Source: an uncultured Cohaesibacter sp. (GTDB taxonomy: Bacteria; Pseudomonadota; Alphaproteobacteria; Rhizobiales; Cohaesibacteraceae). Taken from it: DNA of 64,000 nt. The DNA lies in contig NZ_OY759857.1 in NCBI RefSeq assembly GCF_963662805.1, forward strand, positions 62,001 to 126,000. Direction: 5' to 3'. The notes beneath the pieces are model-generated. The model saw nothing but the letters and a program-made list of their open reading frames with translations, searched no databases and had not been told where the DNA came from. The position numbers and the translations under genes are program-made. Position 1 is the stretch's first letter. The number at the start of each line of letters is the position of its first letter. Shown one piece after another: positions 18,168 through 26,731 of the stretch.

Positions 18168-19133
18168 TTACTGCATCAGTGACAGGTTTTCTTCGATAAC
18201 CTTGGTCAGGCGATCATAGGTGGCCTGTGCTTTTGCTGTACTGGTATAGATCACTTCCTCGCCGACATTTTTGATCAGGGAAGCGACCGACTTGTCTTCG
18301 AGCGTGGCCTTGAGACCGGCTTCCAGTTTGGCGACGATTTCGTCCGGCGTGTCCGGATGAACGCCGATCCAGCGCGGTTGGGCAACACCCTGATAGCCAA
18401 GATCACCGACCCACGGCACCTGAACGCCAAGATCCTTGGTCAGGCTTTCACTGTTCGGCTGGTTGCCGACGTTCAGCACGGGTACGGCCTTGTCACCGAG
18501 CGACACGGCAGTTGCTGGGGTTACGACAGCGGCATCGATGTGTCCGCCAAGCATGTCGGTGACGGCAGCACTCGTTCCCGGATAGGGAATGAAAGTCGCG
18601 TCAAGACCGGCTTCCTTGAACACGGCTGCGGCTGCCAGAGCCTGTGCCAATGTTCCGCCGATGGTCAGTTTGCCGGGGTTTTCCTGTGCATAGTCTTTGA
18701 TTTTGTCCCAGCTGTCGAACTTGCCACCCGGCAGCGTCATAACGTGCGGGTTGAAGTCCGAGAGAATGTTGACGATCTTGATGTCGCCAATCTTGATCGG
18801 CGAGTTCGGTTCACTCAGCACCGAGATCATGGGACTCATTGAACCGATCATGATGGTATAGCCGTCAGCAGGTTGATCGAGCAGATAGCGCCAGCCGATG
18901 GTTCCGCCAGCACCAGCCCGAACTTCCACGTTCAAGGATTGACCGAAATAGGTCGATGCCCCCGATGAAACCATCCGGGCCCACTGGTCCTGTCCGCCAC
19001 CGGCACTGTATGGCACCACGAACTGGATGGCTTTTTCTGGAAAGGCACTGGCGTCTTGTGCCTGACTGGTGAAGCTGGTTCCCGCGAAGGCCAACGTGGC
19101 GGCTGCGAGACCGATAAACAGACGTCTTTTCAT
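18168..19133 (-). CDS. tctC: tripartite tricarboxylate transporter binding protein
   Basis: Periplasmic solute receptor of the TTT (Tct/Bug) family, about 321 residues. The ATG at 19133 follows GGAGGAG by 7 bases and opens with KRRLFIGLAAATLAFAG, a clear signal peptide ending near SQAQ. The mature protein begins with FPEKAIQFVVPYSAGGGQDQ, the family's carboxylate-binding N-terminal loop, and contains GGTIGWRYLL and the FIPYPGTSAAVTDMLGGHID core. It captures a di- or tricarboxylate for TctAB. Third gene of the operon, downstream of tctA by about 80 bases. Confidence 0.92.
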   Translation of the reverse strand: MKRRLFIGLAAATLAFAGTSFTSQAQDASAFPEKAIQFVVPYSAGGGQDQWARMVSSGASTYFGQSLNVEVRAGAGGTIGWRYLLDQPADGYTIMIGSMSPMISVLSEPNSPIKIGDIKIVNILSDFNPHVMTLPGGKFDSWDKIKDYAQENPGKLTIGGTLAQALAAAAVFKEAGLDATFIPYPGTSAAVTDMLGGHIDAAVVTPATAVSLGDKAVPVLNVGNQPNSESLTKDLGVQVPWVGDLGYQGVAQPRWIGVHPDTPDEIVAKLEAGLKATLEDKSVASLIKNVGEEVIYTSTAKAQATYDRLTKVIEENLSLMQ

Positions 19134-19213
19134 GAGCAAACTCCTCCCATGCTCTCAAGTTTCAATCTGTGACATGGGCCAGTCGTTTCAGTCCGGCCCT
19201 GTCGTTTGATGTA

Positions 19214-20737
19214 TCAGGCACCTTTCATTCGGCGCCCCAATTGTGCGCGGCTCAACAGAACCAGCAAGCCAGCGGCTGCAACGGCCAGCCCGATGGCAAG
19301 CCATGATCCGAACAGGGCCTCCGCCCACTCTCCTCGGTTGATCAGCAGAGCACGGCGCAGATTCTGCTCCGCGAGCGGTGTCAGCAGGAATGTGATGATC
19401 AGTGGGGCCACGGGGATGCGGGCCAGGTTCATCAGCCAGCCCATGATCCCGAAGAACAACGCCATTGCGACATCATAGCCGCTTTTCTGGTAGGCAAAGG
19501 CCCCCACAAGGGCCATCGCCATGATGACGGGCACTAGCATCTGGGGCTTCAGGGCTCCGAGCTTGGCAAAAATGCCGGACATCGTATAACCGAAGAAGAG
19601 CACCAGAATATTGGCGACGATCAGGATGATGAAGAGCGAATAGACCTGAACCGGAAACAGCTCGAACATGCGAGGCCCGGCCTGAACGCCTTGAATGGCG
19701 AGCGCTCCACCGATCATCGCGGCGATCGTGCCGCCCGGAATGCCGAAGGCAAGCAGCGGGATCAGGGTCGGACCGGCGGTGGCATTGTTGCCGGATTCCG
19801 CAGCGGCAACACCTTCGAGGCGACCAGTGCCCAGATTCTTGTCAGGAGACATCTGGCGGGCGACCCCATAGGACAGGAAAGCACCAACCGTTGCTCCAAG
19901 ACCGGGCAGGATCCCCGCAAAGGCACCAACCCCGGTGCCGATTGCGATCTCCTTTCGGGCATTGAGAAATTCGCGGAAGGTCAGTCCTTCTTCCTTGTTG
20001 GAAAGGCGCGCCATAACGCGTTCCGACTGCTTGGACTTGGCCGTGCGTGCTATCAGTATTTCGATGATGCGCTCAATCATGTTGGCGATGGCGAACAGAC
20101 CGATGATCAGCGGAATGAGATGGACGCCTTCCGACAGCCACCACTGCCCGAACGTGTTGCGCGGAGCCATGCTGACCGGGTCGGATCCGATCGTGCCGAT
20201 GAAGAGGCCGAGGGCTGCGGCAAAAATGCCTTTGGCAAAATGCTCCCCGGACAGTGCTCCGACCAATGCGATGGCCAGAATGATCAGCCACAGGCGTTCC
20301 GACGGTCCGAATTTTAAGGCGACGAGCGCCAGTGTCGGAGCGAGAAAAATCGTCAGAAGAGAGGTCGCCAGATCAGCCGTCACTGAAGCATAGAGGGCCA
20401 TTTGCAGGGCCTTGCGCCCCTGACCCTTCTCCGTGAGCTTGTAGCCGTCCAGCACCGTCGCCCCCGCTTCCGCGGTGCCCGGTGTGGCAAAGCTGATGGC
20501 CGAGATCGAACCGCCATAGATGCCGCCCTTGTAGACGCCGATCAGAAGACCAAGGGCTGAGGGCAGGCTCATGGTAAAGGTCAATGGCAAAAGAAGCGCG
20601 ATGGCTGGTGCAGGGCTGAGACCCGGCATAGCCCCCACGCTGACGCCGACGGCCACACCAAACACGGCCCACATCAGGGTGTTAAGGGCAAAGACGAGGC
20701 TCATTGCCTCGCCGATATTGGCAAAATCGAAACTCAT
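19214..20737 (-). CDS. tctA: tripartite tricarboxylate transporter large membrane subunit
   Basis: A 507-residue integral membrane protein of the TctA family, the main translocating subunit, cation-coupled in characterised systems. Seen: GVSVGAMPGLSPAPAIALLL and the repeated GAFAGILPGLGATVGAFLSY signature, PGTAEAGATVLDGYKL, GNNATAGPTLIPLLAFGIPG, and about 11-12 hydrophobic segments. Start is 4 bases after tctB. With TctB and TctC it supplies the cytosolic CoA-transferase pathway encoded downstream. Confidence 0.95.
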   Translation of the reverse strand: MSFDFANIGEAMSLVFALNTLMWAVFGVAVGVSVGAMPGLSPAPAIALLLPLTFTMSLPSALGLLIGVYKGGIYGGSISAISFATPGTAEAGATVLDGYKLTEKGQGRKALQMALYASVTADLATSLLTIFLAPTLALVALKFGPSERLWLIILAIALVGALSGEHFAKGIFAAALGLFIGTIGSDPVSMAPRNTFGQWWLSEGVHLIPLIIGLFAIANMIERIIEILIARTAKSKQSERVMARLSNKEEGLTFREFLNARKEIAIGTGVGAFAGILPGLGATVGAFLSYGVARQMSPDKNLGTGRLEGVAAAESGNNATAGPTLIPLLAFGIPGGTIAAMIGGALAIQGVQAGPRMFELFPVQVYSLFIILIVANILVLFFGYTMSGIFAKLGALKPQMLVPVIMAMALVGAFAYQKSGYDVAMALFFGIMGWLMNLARIPVAPLIITFLLTPLAEQNLRRALLINRGEWAEALFGSWLAIGLAVAAAGLLVLLSRAQLGRRMKGA

Positions 20738-20741
20738 GACA

Positions 20742-21272
20742 TTATCCTCCGATCAGTGTGATCAGGAAGGACAGCGGGCCGTCCTGAACCGAGACATCGA
20801 GCAGCATCAAGAGGAAGCGAAGCGCACAGGCCGTAACGAGGCCTAGTGCGAGAGCCGCCCAGATCGGTTTGTAGCCAAGGATCAACGAGCCTCCTGACAC
20901 GATGAGAACGAAGGCCGGTATGAAGCCCACGACATCAACGCTCATGAACAGGACACTGAAATAGGCGATGGTCGCCAGCGCCAGAAGCACATGAATGATG
21001 CGCAAGCCGGCAATCTCAGACGTGATTTTGGCTGCCTGATCATCAAGCAGCATCACGATCAGAGCCAGCGCCATGACCCCGAGCGCCATCAGCGGGAAGA
21101 AGCCAAGCTTGAACCCGTCTCGTACCTCGTGATGGGCCCAGTCAGAAGACCAGATGGACCATACAAGGGCGCCTGTCATTGCTAGCAAAATGAGCGAAAT
21201 GCCTCTGTTTCGCTTAAAGAAAGTCATTCCGGCCGATGCACTTTCGTGCGCCGGTAAATCGAGACCTGTCAT
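20742..21272 (-). CDS. tctB: tripartite tricarboxylate transporter small membrane subunit
   Basis: A 176-residue protein with four hydrophobic segments and a charged loop, matching the TctB family in size and position directly ahead of tctA. The family varies in sequence, so the call leans on context. GGGAGGAATAC precedes the ATG. It is the promoter-proximal gene of the minus-strand operon and is divergent from the LysR regulator at 21411. Confidence 0.85.
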   Translation of the reverse strand: MTGLDLPAHESASAGMTFFKRNRGISLILLAMTGALVWSIWSSDWAHHEVRDGFKLGFFPLMALGVMALALIVMLLDDQAAKITSEIAGLRIIHVLLALATIAYFSVLFMSVDVVGFIPAFVLIVSGGSLILGYKPIWAALALGLVTACALRFLLMLLDVSVQDGPLSFLITLIGG

Positions 21273-21284
21273 GTATTCCTCCCT

Positions 21285-21332
21285 ATATATGAGGTCGAAA
21301 CGACTAAGCAGTTTTGTTTCTGGCTCATATAT
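21285..21332. promoter_or_regulatory. long-spaced inverted repeat in the tct/LysR divergent promoter
   Basis: ATATATGAG (21285-21293) and CTCATATAT (21324-21332) are perfect inverted 9-mers with 39 bases between corresponding starts, nearly four helical turns. They lie between the tctB start and the LysR gene, the usual place for LysR-type sites. The left arm is close to the tctB ribosome-binding site. Confidence 0.45.
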
Positions 21333-21410
21333 CCAATTCGTAGATTGACTAATTTCGTTAGGATTTTACAATGAAAAAACTTTCCGTAACCTTTGAGAAA
21401 AAGTCAAAGC

Positions 21411-22346
21411 ATGAGTCAAACTCCCACTCGCATCCCCAGTTTCCGTGCCCTGCGCTGTCTGGCCATCGCCTTGAGAGAGGGATCAATTTCTGCCGCAGCA
21501 CGGGAACTCAACATCACTCCCGGGGCTGTCAGTCGGCAATTGGGGGCGCTTGAGGAAGATCTGCAGCAAACGCTCTTTGTCCGTCATGCCCGCGGGGTGA
21601 GTGCCACTGCGGTCGGCCAGCGGCTCGCGGATCGTCTCTCGGCGGCCTTTGACGACATTCAGCGGGCCGTTATCGAGACAAGGCAATTGGTCGAGGGCAA
21701 GGCGCTGACGGTGAATGCGCTACCCAGCCTCTGCATCCATTGGCTCATGCCGATCCTGCCCGACTTTCAGGGCCAGCATCCCGATATCGACCTGAGAATC
21801 TTCACGTCGGGACGCCCCGACCGATTCGATGACAACGAGATTGATGTGGCGGTAGCAATCGGGCCGGTCGAGGATGACCGGTTCGTCTCAATTCCGATCC
21901 TCGGTCGGTATTTCACGCCTGTTTGCAGTCCCATGACCCTTGCTTCCTATGATGAATTCAAACCCGAAGATTTGCTGACTGCTCCTATTTTCTATTCTGC
22001 ACTGCAACAGATCTCATGGCGACTGTGGTGTGATACCGCAGGCATCGAGACGGTTGAGATGAGGAAGCATGGGGTGCGATTCGAGAACACTTCACTGGCC
22101 TATCAGGCCGCGCGTCAGGGATCGGGATTCGTGATCGGGCAGAAGCTGCTGTTGCACGACGAGCTCGACATCGGGCGCATGGTGATGCCCTTCGATATCG
22201 TTGCTCGCAGTGACGTCGAATATTGTCTGGTGTTCCGGCGTCAGGACATCAACAACCCGATGGTCCGGGCCTTTGTGGAATGGGTTCTGGAGCAGGCCCG
22301 AAAAATGCCGGAAGGCATCCCGGATATCAAATCACCGTTCGACTAG
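21411..22346 (+). CDS. LysR family transcriptional regulator (GcvA-like)
   Basis: A 311-residue LysR-type regulator. The N terminus has the winged helix-turn-helix (REGSISAAARELNITPGAVS, residues about 20-45), then the linker helix and a periplasmic-binding-protein-like effector domain with AIGPVEDDRFVSIPIL. The sequence resembles the GcvA/AmpR branch. ATG 21411 is used rather than an upstream TTG; no strong ribosome-binding site is seen for either. Divergent from tctB, so it most likely controls the tricarboxylate operon in response to its substrate. Confidence 0.88.
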   Translation: MSQTPTRIPSFRALRCLAIALREGSISAAARELNITPGAVSRQLGALEEDLQQTLFVRHARGVSATAVGQRLADRLSAAFDDIQRAVIETRQLVEGKALTVNALPSLCIHWLMPILPDFQGQHPDIDLRIFTSGRPDRFDDNEIDVAVAIGPVEDDRFVSIPILGRYFTPVCSPMTLASYDEFKPEDLLTAPIFYSALQQISWRLWCDTAGIETVEMRKHGVRFENTSLAYQAARQGSGFVIGQKLLLHDELDIGRMVMPFDIVARSDVEYCLVFRRQDINNPMVRAFVEWVLEQARKMPEGIPDIKSPFD

Positions 22347-22383
22347 AGCCGCTCGGCTTTCCGTTGCTCGTGGGCTTGAGAGC

Positions 22384-22998
22384 CTATTTCTTGCGGAAGC
22401 GTTCCTGCGTGGTCTGGAAACCCTTTTTGGCCTGTGGCGGGCGATAGCTTGGTCGTTCACGTGGCGGATCGCGATCTGCCCGGCTCGAAGGGGGCGGCGT
22501 GTCCGGGATCGGCGGCTCGGGGGAAACCCAACTGTCCTCTTCTTCCTCCTGCTCCGGGGCGGGAGGCACGGTGGCCCGGCCGCTCAGCGGATCACCCTCG
22601 AGTGGATCAGGACCATAGATGTTGCTCCCTTCAGTGCCGCGTTGGACATAGAGAAAGATCAGATAGAGAGCGCCGAGCAGCGGCACGAACAGGACCAGCA
22701 GCCACCAGCCACTCTTGCCCACATCATGCAGCCTGCGCACGGCCACACCGAGCGATGGCAGCAATGTCGCCAGCGACAGGATTGCTGCCAGTGGACCCTC
22801 GTCGGACATTTCCACCCGCCCGGGCTCGGCGACCATCTGCACATTGCTGTTGAGTATGCTCATGTCGATGAAGACGGCGACAAAGTTGGCGATGATGACG
22901 GCAAGGAACCACCACCAGAATTCATGCCGAGGCGCCCGACCATGAAACTGCACATATTTCTTGAACAAGATCGTGCGAACAACTGCCAGAAGTTTCAT
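22384..22998 (-). CDS. DUF805 family membrane protein with charged tail
   Basis: About 204 residues. The DUF805 part has GRAPRHEFWWWFLAVI, a hydrophobic segment, VAVRRLHDVGKSGWWLLVLF, a final helix and YGPDPLEGDPL. Unlike the other two copies it carries a long C-terminal tail rich in Glu, Pro and Arg, probably disordered and cytosolic. The ATG at 22998 begins exactly where family members begin. It ends 37 bases from the LysR gene on the other strand. Function unknown. Confidence 0.85.
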   Translation of the reverse strand: MKLLAVVRTILFKKYVQFHGRAPRHEFWWWFLAVIIANFVAVFIDMSILNSNVQMVAEPGRVEMSDEGPLAAILSLATLLPSLGVAVRRLHDVGKSGWWLLVLFVPLLGALYLIFLYVQRGTEGSNIYGPDPLEGDPLSGRATVPPAPEQEEEEDSWVSPEPPIPDTPPPSSRADRDPPRERPSYRPPQAKKGFQTTQERFRKK

Positions 22999-23213
22999 CG
23001 TCGGTCTCTCTCTACCCCGCGGGCATCCCGGATCAATACGTCTGGATTTGCGCCGGGATGCGCGTCCCGGTTTCATCAACCAGAGCGATGATCAGCTCAA
23101 ATGCGTATTTTGACAAGACAAATCTATTGCTGGGGCCGGATGGCAATCTGCATGTCACAATGGGCTTTGCCTGCAGTGGGGCAAGCGGCGTGAGGAGACG
23201 GGATGGCCGGGCG

Positions 23214-23708
23214 CTATTCGGCGGCAGCATATTGCCCTTGGGACGATGGGACCGTAGCGGGTGCTTGCTGGATTTCGCGGTCAGCGGCTTCCACCATGGC
23301 AAGCGCGAGTGGATTGGGGCCAAACCGGTTGAAGCCTACCTGCCCTTTGCGCGCGAGCATTGCCACCATCGGAATGAGGCCGAGCACAGGCACCAGATAA
23401 AGCGCAGACCACCAACCACTATGCCCCCGGTCATGCAGGCGGCGCACCGTGATGGCAACAAGGGCAGGGGTCAGCGTGACGAGATGGATCCAGACAAAGG
23501 GCTCATGACCGTTGAACAGGGTCTGCAAACTCAAGAAAAATCCGGTCGGCTCGGTCATGCGGTAATAGCTGACGTCAGCCCCCAACGCAGCGAAATAAAG
23601 CAGGGCATAGACCGTGACATAGAGCCAAAAATCCTTGCGGGGACTGCGACCAGCATAGGAGAACGACTGCCTCAGAATGTCATAGAGCTTGCCGTAAAGG
23701 CCAAACAT
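23214..23708 (-). CDS. DUF805 family membrane protein
   Basis: A 164-residue DUF805 protein: GRSPRKDFWLYVTVY, several hydrophobic segments, ITVRRLHDRGHSGWWSALYL, and a FNRFGPNPL tail followed by a Gln/Ala-rich end. Adjacent to the 22384 copy on the same strand with a 215-base gap, so the two may be a tandem duplication that has diverged strongly. Confidence 0.87.
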   Translation of the reverse strand: MFGLYGKLYDILRQSFSYAGRSPRKDFWLYVTVYALLYFAALGADVSYYRMTEPTGFFLSLQTLFNGHEPFVWIHLVTLTPALVAITVRRLHDRGHSGWWSALYLVPVLGLIPMVAMLARKGQVGFNRFGPNPLALAMVEAADREIQQAPATVPSSQGQYAAAE

Positions 23709-24109
23709 GATCCTTCTCCCGCATGGCTGTCGATTCGGATCTGCGAGAGATCAAAAACCGGACGCTCGGCGACTGGGTGCCCGCAGTGTAGGAAAGGGCT
23801 TATGGTTAATCAATCGTAAACGCTTTCTTTCCGGCAACATGGTTAACATGCACAGGCAGAAGTTTGACGCCGAGACCTGTCCCATATCCGGACGGACAGG
23901 GGAGTTTTGGTGTGAGCGAAGAGAGTTTGATCTGTGGTTCGGGTCTCTGTGCCATGGGTCACGGGCGTGGAGGGAGGCCCGCCCTGCCTCCAATGTTGCA
24001 TTGACTTGCAACCATTCCAATCGTTGGATGGGACATTACACCGCACTCGGATAACGGAGTCGCGCACCGGTCAACAAGGTGCGGCACTCCATGGAGGAGC
24101 ATCCGACCC
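23709..24109. other. intergenic stretch, promoters only
   Basis: 400 bases with no convincing gene or RNA. It should hold the divergent promoters of the DUF805 gene and the deacetylase gene. A 115-codon plus-strand frame overlaps it but has unlike codon use and no family resemblance. Confidence 0.4.
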
Positions 24110-25045
24110 TTGAACACCGTTTACATTACGCACCCGACTTTTCTCAAGCACAAGACACCGGAGGGCCATCCCGAACGACCGGATCGCATGCGCGCCGTCA
24201 ACATGGCGCTGGAGAATGAGAAATTTCATTTCCTCCCGCGAGAAGAAGCGCGCATGGGGAGACGCGAAGATATCCTGCGCTGTCACCCGACCGAACTGGT
24301 GGACCAATTGGAAACCCTGACCCCGGAGGAGGGTCTGGTGGCCATTGATGGCGATACCACCCTCTCTCCGGATACGTTCGATGCGGCGCTTCTGGCTGTC
24401 GGTGCTTCGACGCAAGCCGTCGATGAGGTGATGCAGGGCCTCGTCAACAACGCCTTCTGCGGCATCCGCCCTCCCGGTCATCATGCCGAGATCAACCGGG
24501 CCATGGGCTTCTGTTTCTTCAACAACGCTGCCATCGCGGCCCGTTATGCTCAGGCCAAATATGGTGCCGAGCGCATCGCCGTGATCGACTGGGACCTGCA
24601 CCATGGCAATGGCACGCAGGATATCTTCTGGGATGATCCGAGCGTCATGTATTGTTCGACCCACCAGATGCCGCTCTATCCCGGCACCGGAGCATGGAAT
24701 GAAACCGGCAAGGATGATGAGGGCAACATTGTCAACGCGCCACTCGGCGTCGGCGATGGTTCAGATCACATTCGCGAGGCGTTCGAAACGCGCCTGCTGC
24801 CAGCGCTTTATAATTTCAATCCAGATCTGGTGATCATTTCCGCCGGATTTGACGCCCATGTCAGGGATCCGCTCGGCGATCTCACCTGCACGGAAGCGGA
24901 TTTCTCCTGGATGACCGGCAAGCTGATGGATGTCGCCGAAAAATGCTGCGACAACCGCGTGGTGTCGCTCCTTGAGGGTGGGTACGACCTCACGGCGCTT
25001 GCCCGTTCGGTGGCTGTCCATGTGGATCGTCTCATGCACGGATAG
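24110..25045 (+). CDS. histone deacetylase-like amidohydrolase family protein
   Basis: A 311-residue zinc hydrolase of the arginase/deacetylase fold (AcuC/HDAC-like). The zinc and catalytic motifs are all visible: GIRPPGHHAEINRAMGFCFF with the tandem His, VIDWDLHHGNGTQDIF with Asp and His ligands, and ISAGFDAHVRDPL with the second Asp ligand, then LLEGGYDL. The start is a TTG at 24110 about 10 bases after GGAGGAG; no ATG fits the family N terminus. Likely deacetylates a small acetylated amine or a protein. In alphaproteobacteria it often neighbours xseB, as here. Confidence 0.9.
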   Translation: MNTVYITHPTFLKHKTPEGHPERPDRMRAVNMALENEKFHFLPREEARMGRREDILRCHPTELVDQLETLTPEEGLVAIDGDTTLSPDTFDAALLAVGASTQAVDEVMQGLVNNAFCGIRPPGHHAEINRAMGFCFFNNAAIAARYAQAKYGAERIAVIDWDLHHGNGTQDIFWDDPSVMYCSTHQMPLYPGTGAWNETGKDDEGNIVNAPLGVGDGSDHIREAFETRLLPALYNFNPDLVIISAGFDAHVRDPLGDLTCTEADFSWMTGKLMDVAEKCCDNRVVSLLEGGYDLTALARSVAVHVDRLMHG

Positions 25046-25221
25046 GAAATGCTGACCGTTGTGCCCATCCGGGCGTGGCTGTCTCAGCTCAGGCATTTGC
25101 AAAGCCACATTTCCATGCAATAAACGGGGACGCCGAATCTCCGGCCCGATACGATTCTGAAAAGATGCCCCGCTGGTATGCCCCAGCGAGCATCTGACGC
25201 AAGAAAAGGACCCTTTCCACG

Positions 25222-25458
25222 ATGTCTGATCTGTCCGACCTCACCTTCGAAGCTGCTCTTGCGGAACTCGAACAGATCGTTCAACGCCTCGAACGCGGGG
25301 ACGTGGAACTGGAGAAATCCATCGAGGCCTACGAGCGCGGACAGGCGCTGAAGTCCCACTGTGATGCCTTGCTGAAAAAGGCCGAGGAGAAGGTCGAGAA
25401 AATCCGCCTCTCCGCAGAAGGGCAGGCTATCGGCACAGAACCTCTCGACGTGGAGTGA
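25222..25458 (+). CDS. xseB: exodeoxyribonuclease VII small subunit
   Basis: A 78-residue helical protein, the small subunit of exonuclease VII, which degrades single-stranded DNA with XseA. Family pattern: FEAALAELEQIVQRLERGDV, then LEKSIEAYERGQALKSHC and ALLKKAEEKVEKI. Length is normal. xseA is not in the window. Confidence 0.95.
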   Translation: MSDLSDLTFEAALAELEQIVQRLERGDVELEKSIEAYERGQALKSHCDALLKKAEEKVEKIRLSAEGQAIGTEPLDVE

Positions 25459-25616
25459 TTACGGGCATTTCCCGATCTTGACTTGGCAAGGCCGTTGGCA
25501 TGTGAATGCCATGCGGGAAGCTGGGGCATTTGACCTGTCTGGCAATAGGCTTGCATGCCGCCTGATTTCCCTTTACGTTAACGAGAGTTTTGGCGTTCGA
25601 AGCGGGAGGCGCGAAT

Positions 25617-26369
25617 ATGGCGTGTGATGAGGTCAAGGTAGAAGTCAGCAACGGAGTGCGAGTGATCCGCATGGATCGGCCGGACAAGAAGAACGCGCTG
25701 ACCATTCCCATGTATGATGCGATCGCTGAAGCCCTGAGGGGTGCCAACGACGACAAGGAAACCAGAGTTTCCGTCCTGCTGGGCGTCCCCGGTGCCTTCA
25801 GCGCGGGCAATGACATCAATGACTTCTCGAAAATGGCCCTGGCCGGCGCCCTCGGTGAGCCGATTGTGGCGTTTCTCGATACGTTGGCTACGTCCGAAAA
25901 ACCTCTGATTGCTGGCGTCGATGGCTTGGCAATCGGCATCGGCACGACCATGCTGTTTCACTGCGACTATGTGGTGGCCTCTGATCGGTCGCTGTTCAAG
26001 ACGCCCTTTACCGATCTTGCCCTCGTGCCGGAGGCTGCGAGCACCTTACTGGTACCCCGCATCATGGGCCATGCCCGCGCCTTTGAGCTGTTGTGCATGG
26101 GTGAGGCCTTCGACGCTGTCGCCTTCGAGAAAGCAGGGGCGGTCAATAAGGTTGTTTCAGCAGATGAGCTTGAAGCCGCGACGATGGAAGCAGCCGCAAA
26201 GATCGCAGCCAAACCGGTCGGCGCCATGCGTTTGTCACGCCATCTCATGCGCAACGCTTCGGTTGATGACATCAAGGGCCGTATTCGCGAAGAAGCTGAA
26301 GCCTTCGCAATGCAGCTTCGCTCAGCCGAGGCTCAGGCCGCCTTTGCCGCTTTCCTGAACAAGAAATAA
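25617..26369 (+). CDS. enoyl-CoA hydratase/isomerase (crotonase) family protein
   Basis: A 250-residue crotonase-fold protein. The oxyanion-hole segments are GAFSAGNDINDF and GVDGLAIGIGTTML, followed by a helical C terminus ending in LNKK. The usual hydratase Glu pair is not obvious: after the second oxyanion segment comes FTDLALVPEAASTLLV, so isomerase or other crotonase chemistry is as likely as hydration. ATG 25617 follows GGGAGG; an upstream in-frame codon has none. It converges on the small membrane protein gene. Confidence 0.85.
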   Translation: MACDEVKVEVSNGVRVIRMDRPDKKNALTIPMYDAIAEALRGANDDKETRVSVLLGVPGAFSAGNDINDFSKMALAGALGEPIVAFLDTLATSEKPLIAGVDGLAIGIGTTMLFHCDYVVASDRSLFKTPFTDLALVPEAASTLLVPRIMGHARAFELLCMGEAFDAVAFEKAGAVNKVVSADELEAATMEAAAKIAAKPVGAMRLSRHLMRNASVDDIKGRIREEAEAFAMQLRSAEAQAAFAAFLNKK

Positions 26370-26373
26370 AGCC

Positions 26374-26613
26374 TCAGCCGTTGTTCTTGCCGGTCTCTTT
26401 GCTGCTGGTGGTCTTGTCTTTCTCGACCACCGGCAGGAACAGCACCACGACAATGCCCGCGCCACATGTCACCACGCTGAGCACGAACCAGACAAAGCCC
26501 GAGCGCCCCTTGGCCTTGCCCGTGATCGCGCCGATGACCCCTGCGAGCAACAGCACCTGAACCACGATCATCTCATAGCTGCCGATCTGGAAGATACCGG
26601 GGACGTTGGGCAT
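26374..26613 (-). CDS. small two-span membrane protein
   Basis: 79 residues, unrecognised. ATG 26613 follows AAGGAG and begins MPNVPGIFQIG. Two hydrophobic segments (VVQVLLLAGVIGAI and FVWFVLSVVTCGAGIVVVLF) are joined by a short basic loop KAKGRSG; the charged tail ends in a Lys/Thr/Ser-rich stretch. Probably an inner-membrane protein with both ends on the same side. A longer upstream frame exists but lacks a ribosome-binding site and family-like sequence. Confidence 0.65.
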   Translation of the reverse strand: MPNVPGIFQIGSYEMIVVQVLLLAGVIGAITGKAKGRSGFVWFVLSVVTCGAGIVVVLFLPVVEKDKTTSSKETGKNNG

Positions 26614-26731
26614 GGGTGGCTCCTTGGCTTCGCTTTGGGGCGTTATTGATCGGCCGCGTTGCAGGCCTGTCTGGGTGATGTAGGCGACTTCATCGCCTAA
26701 GGCAATTGGCAACAGGAGGCGTGCGGCAGAT

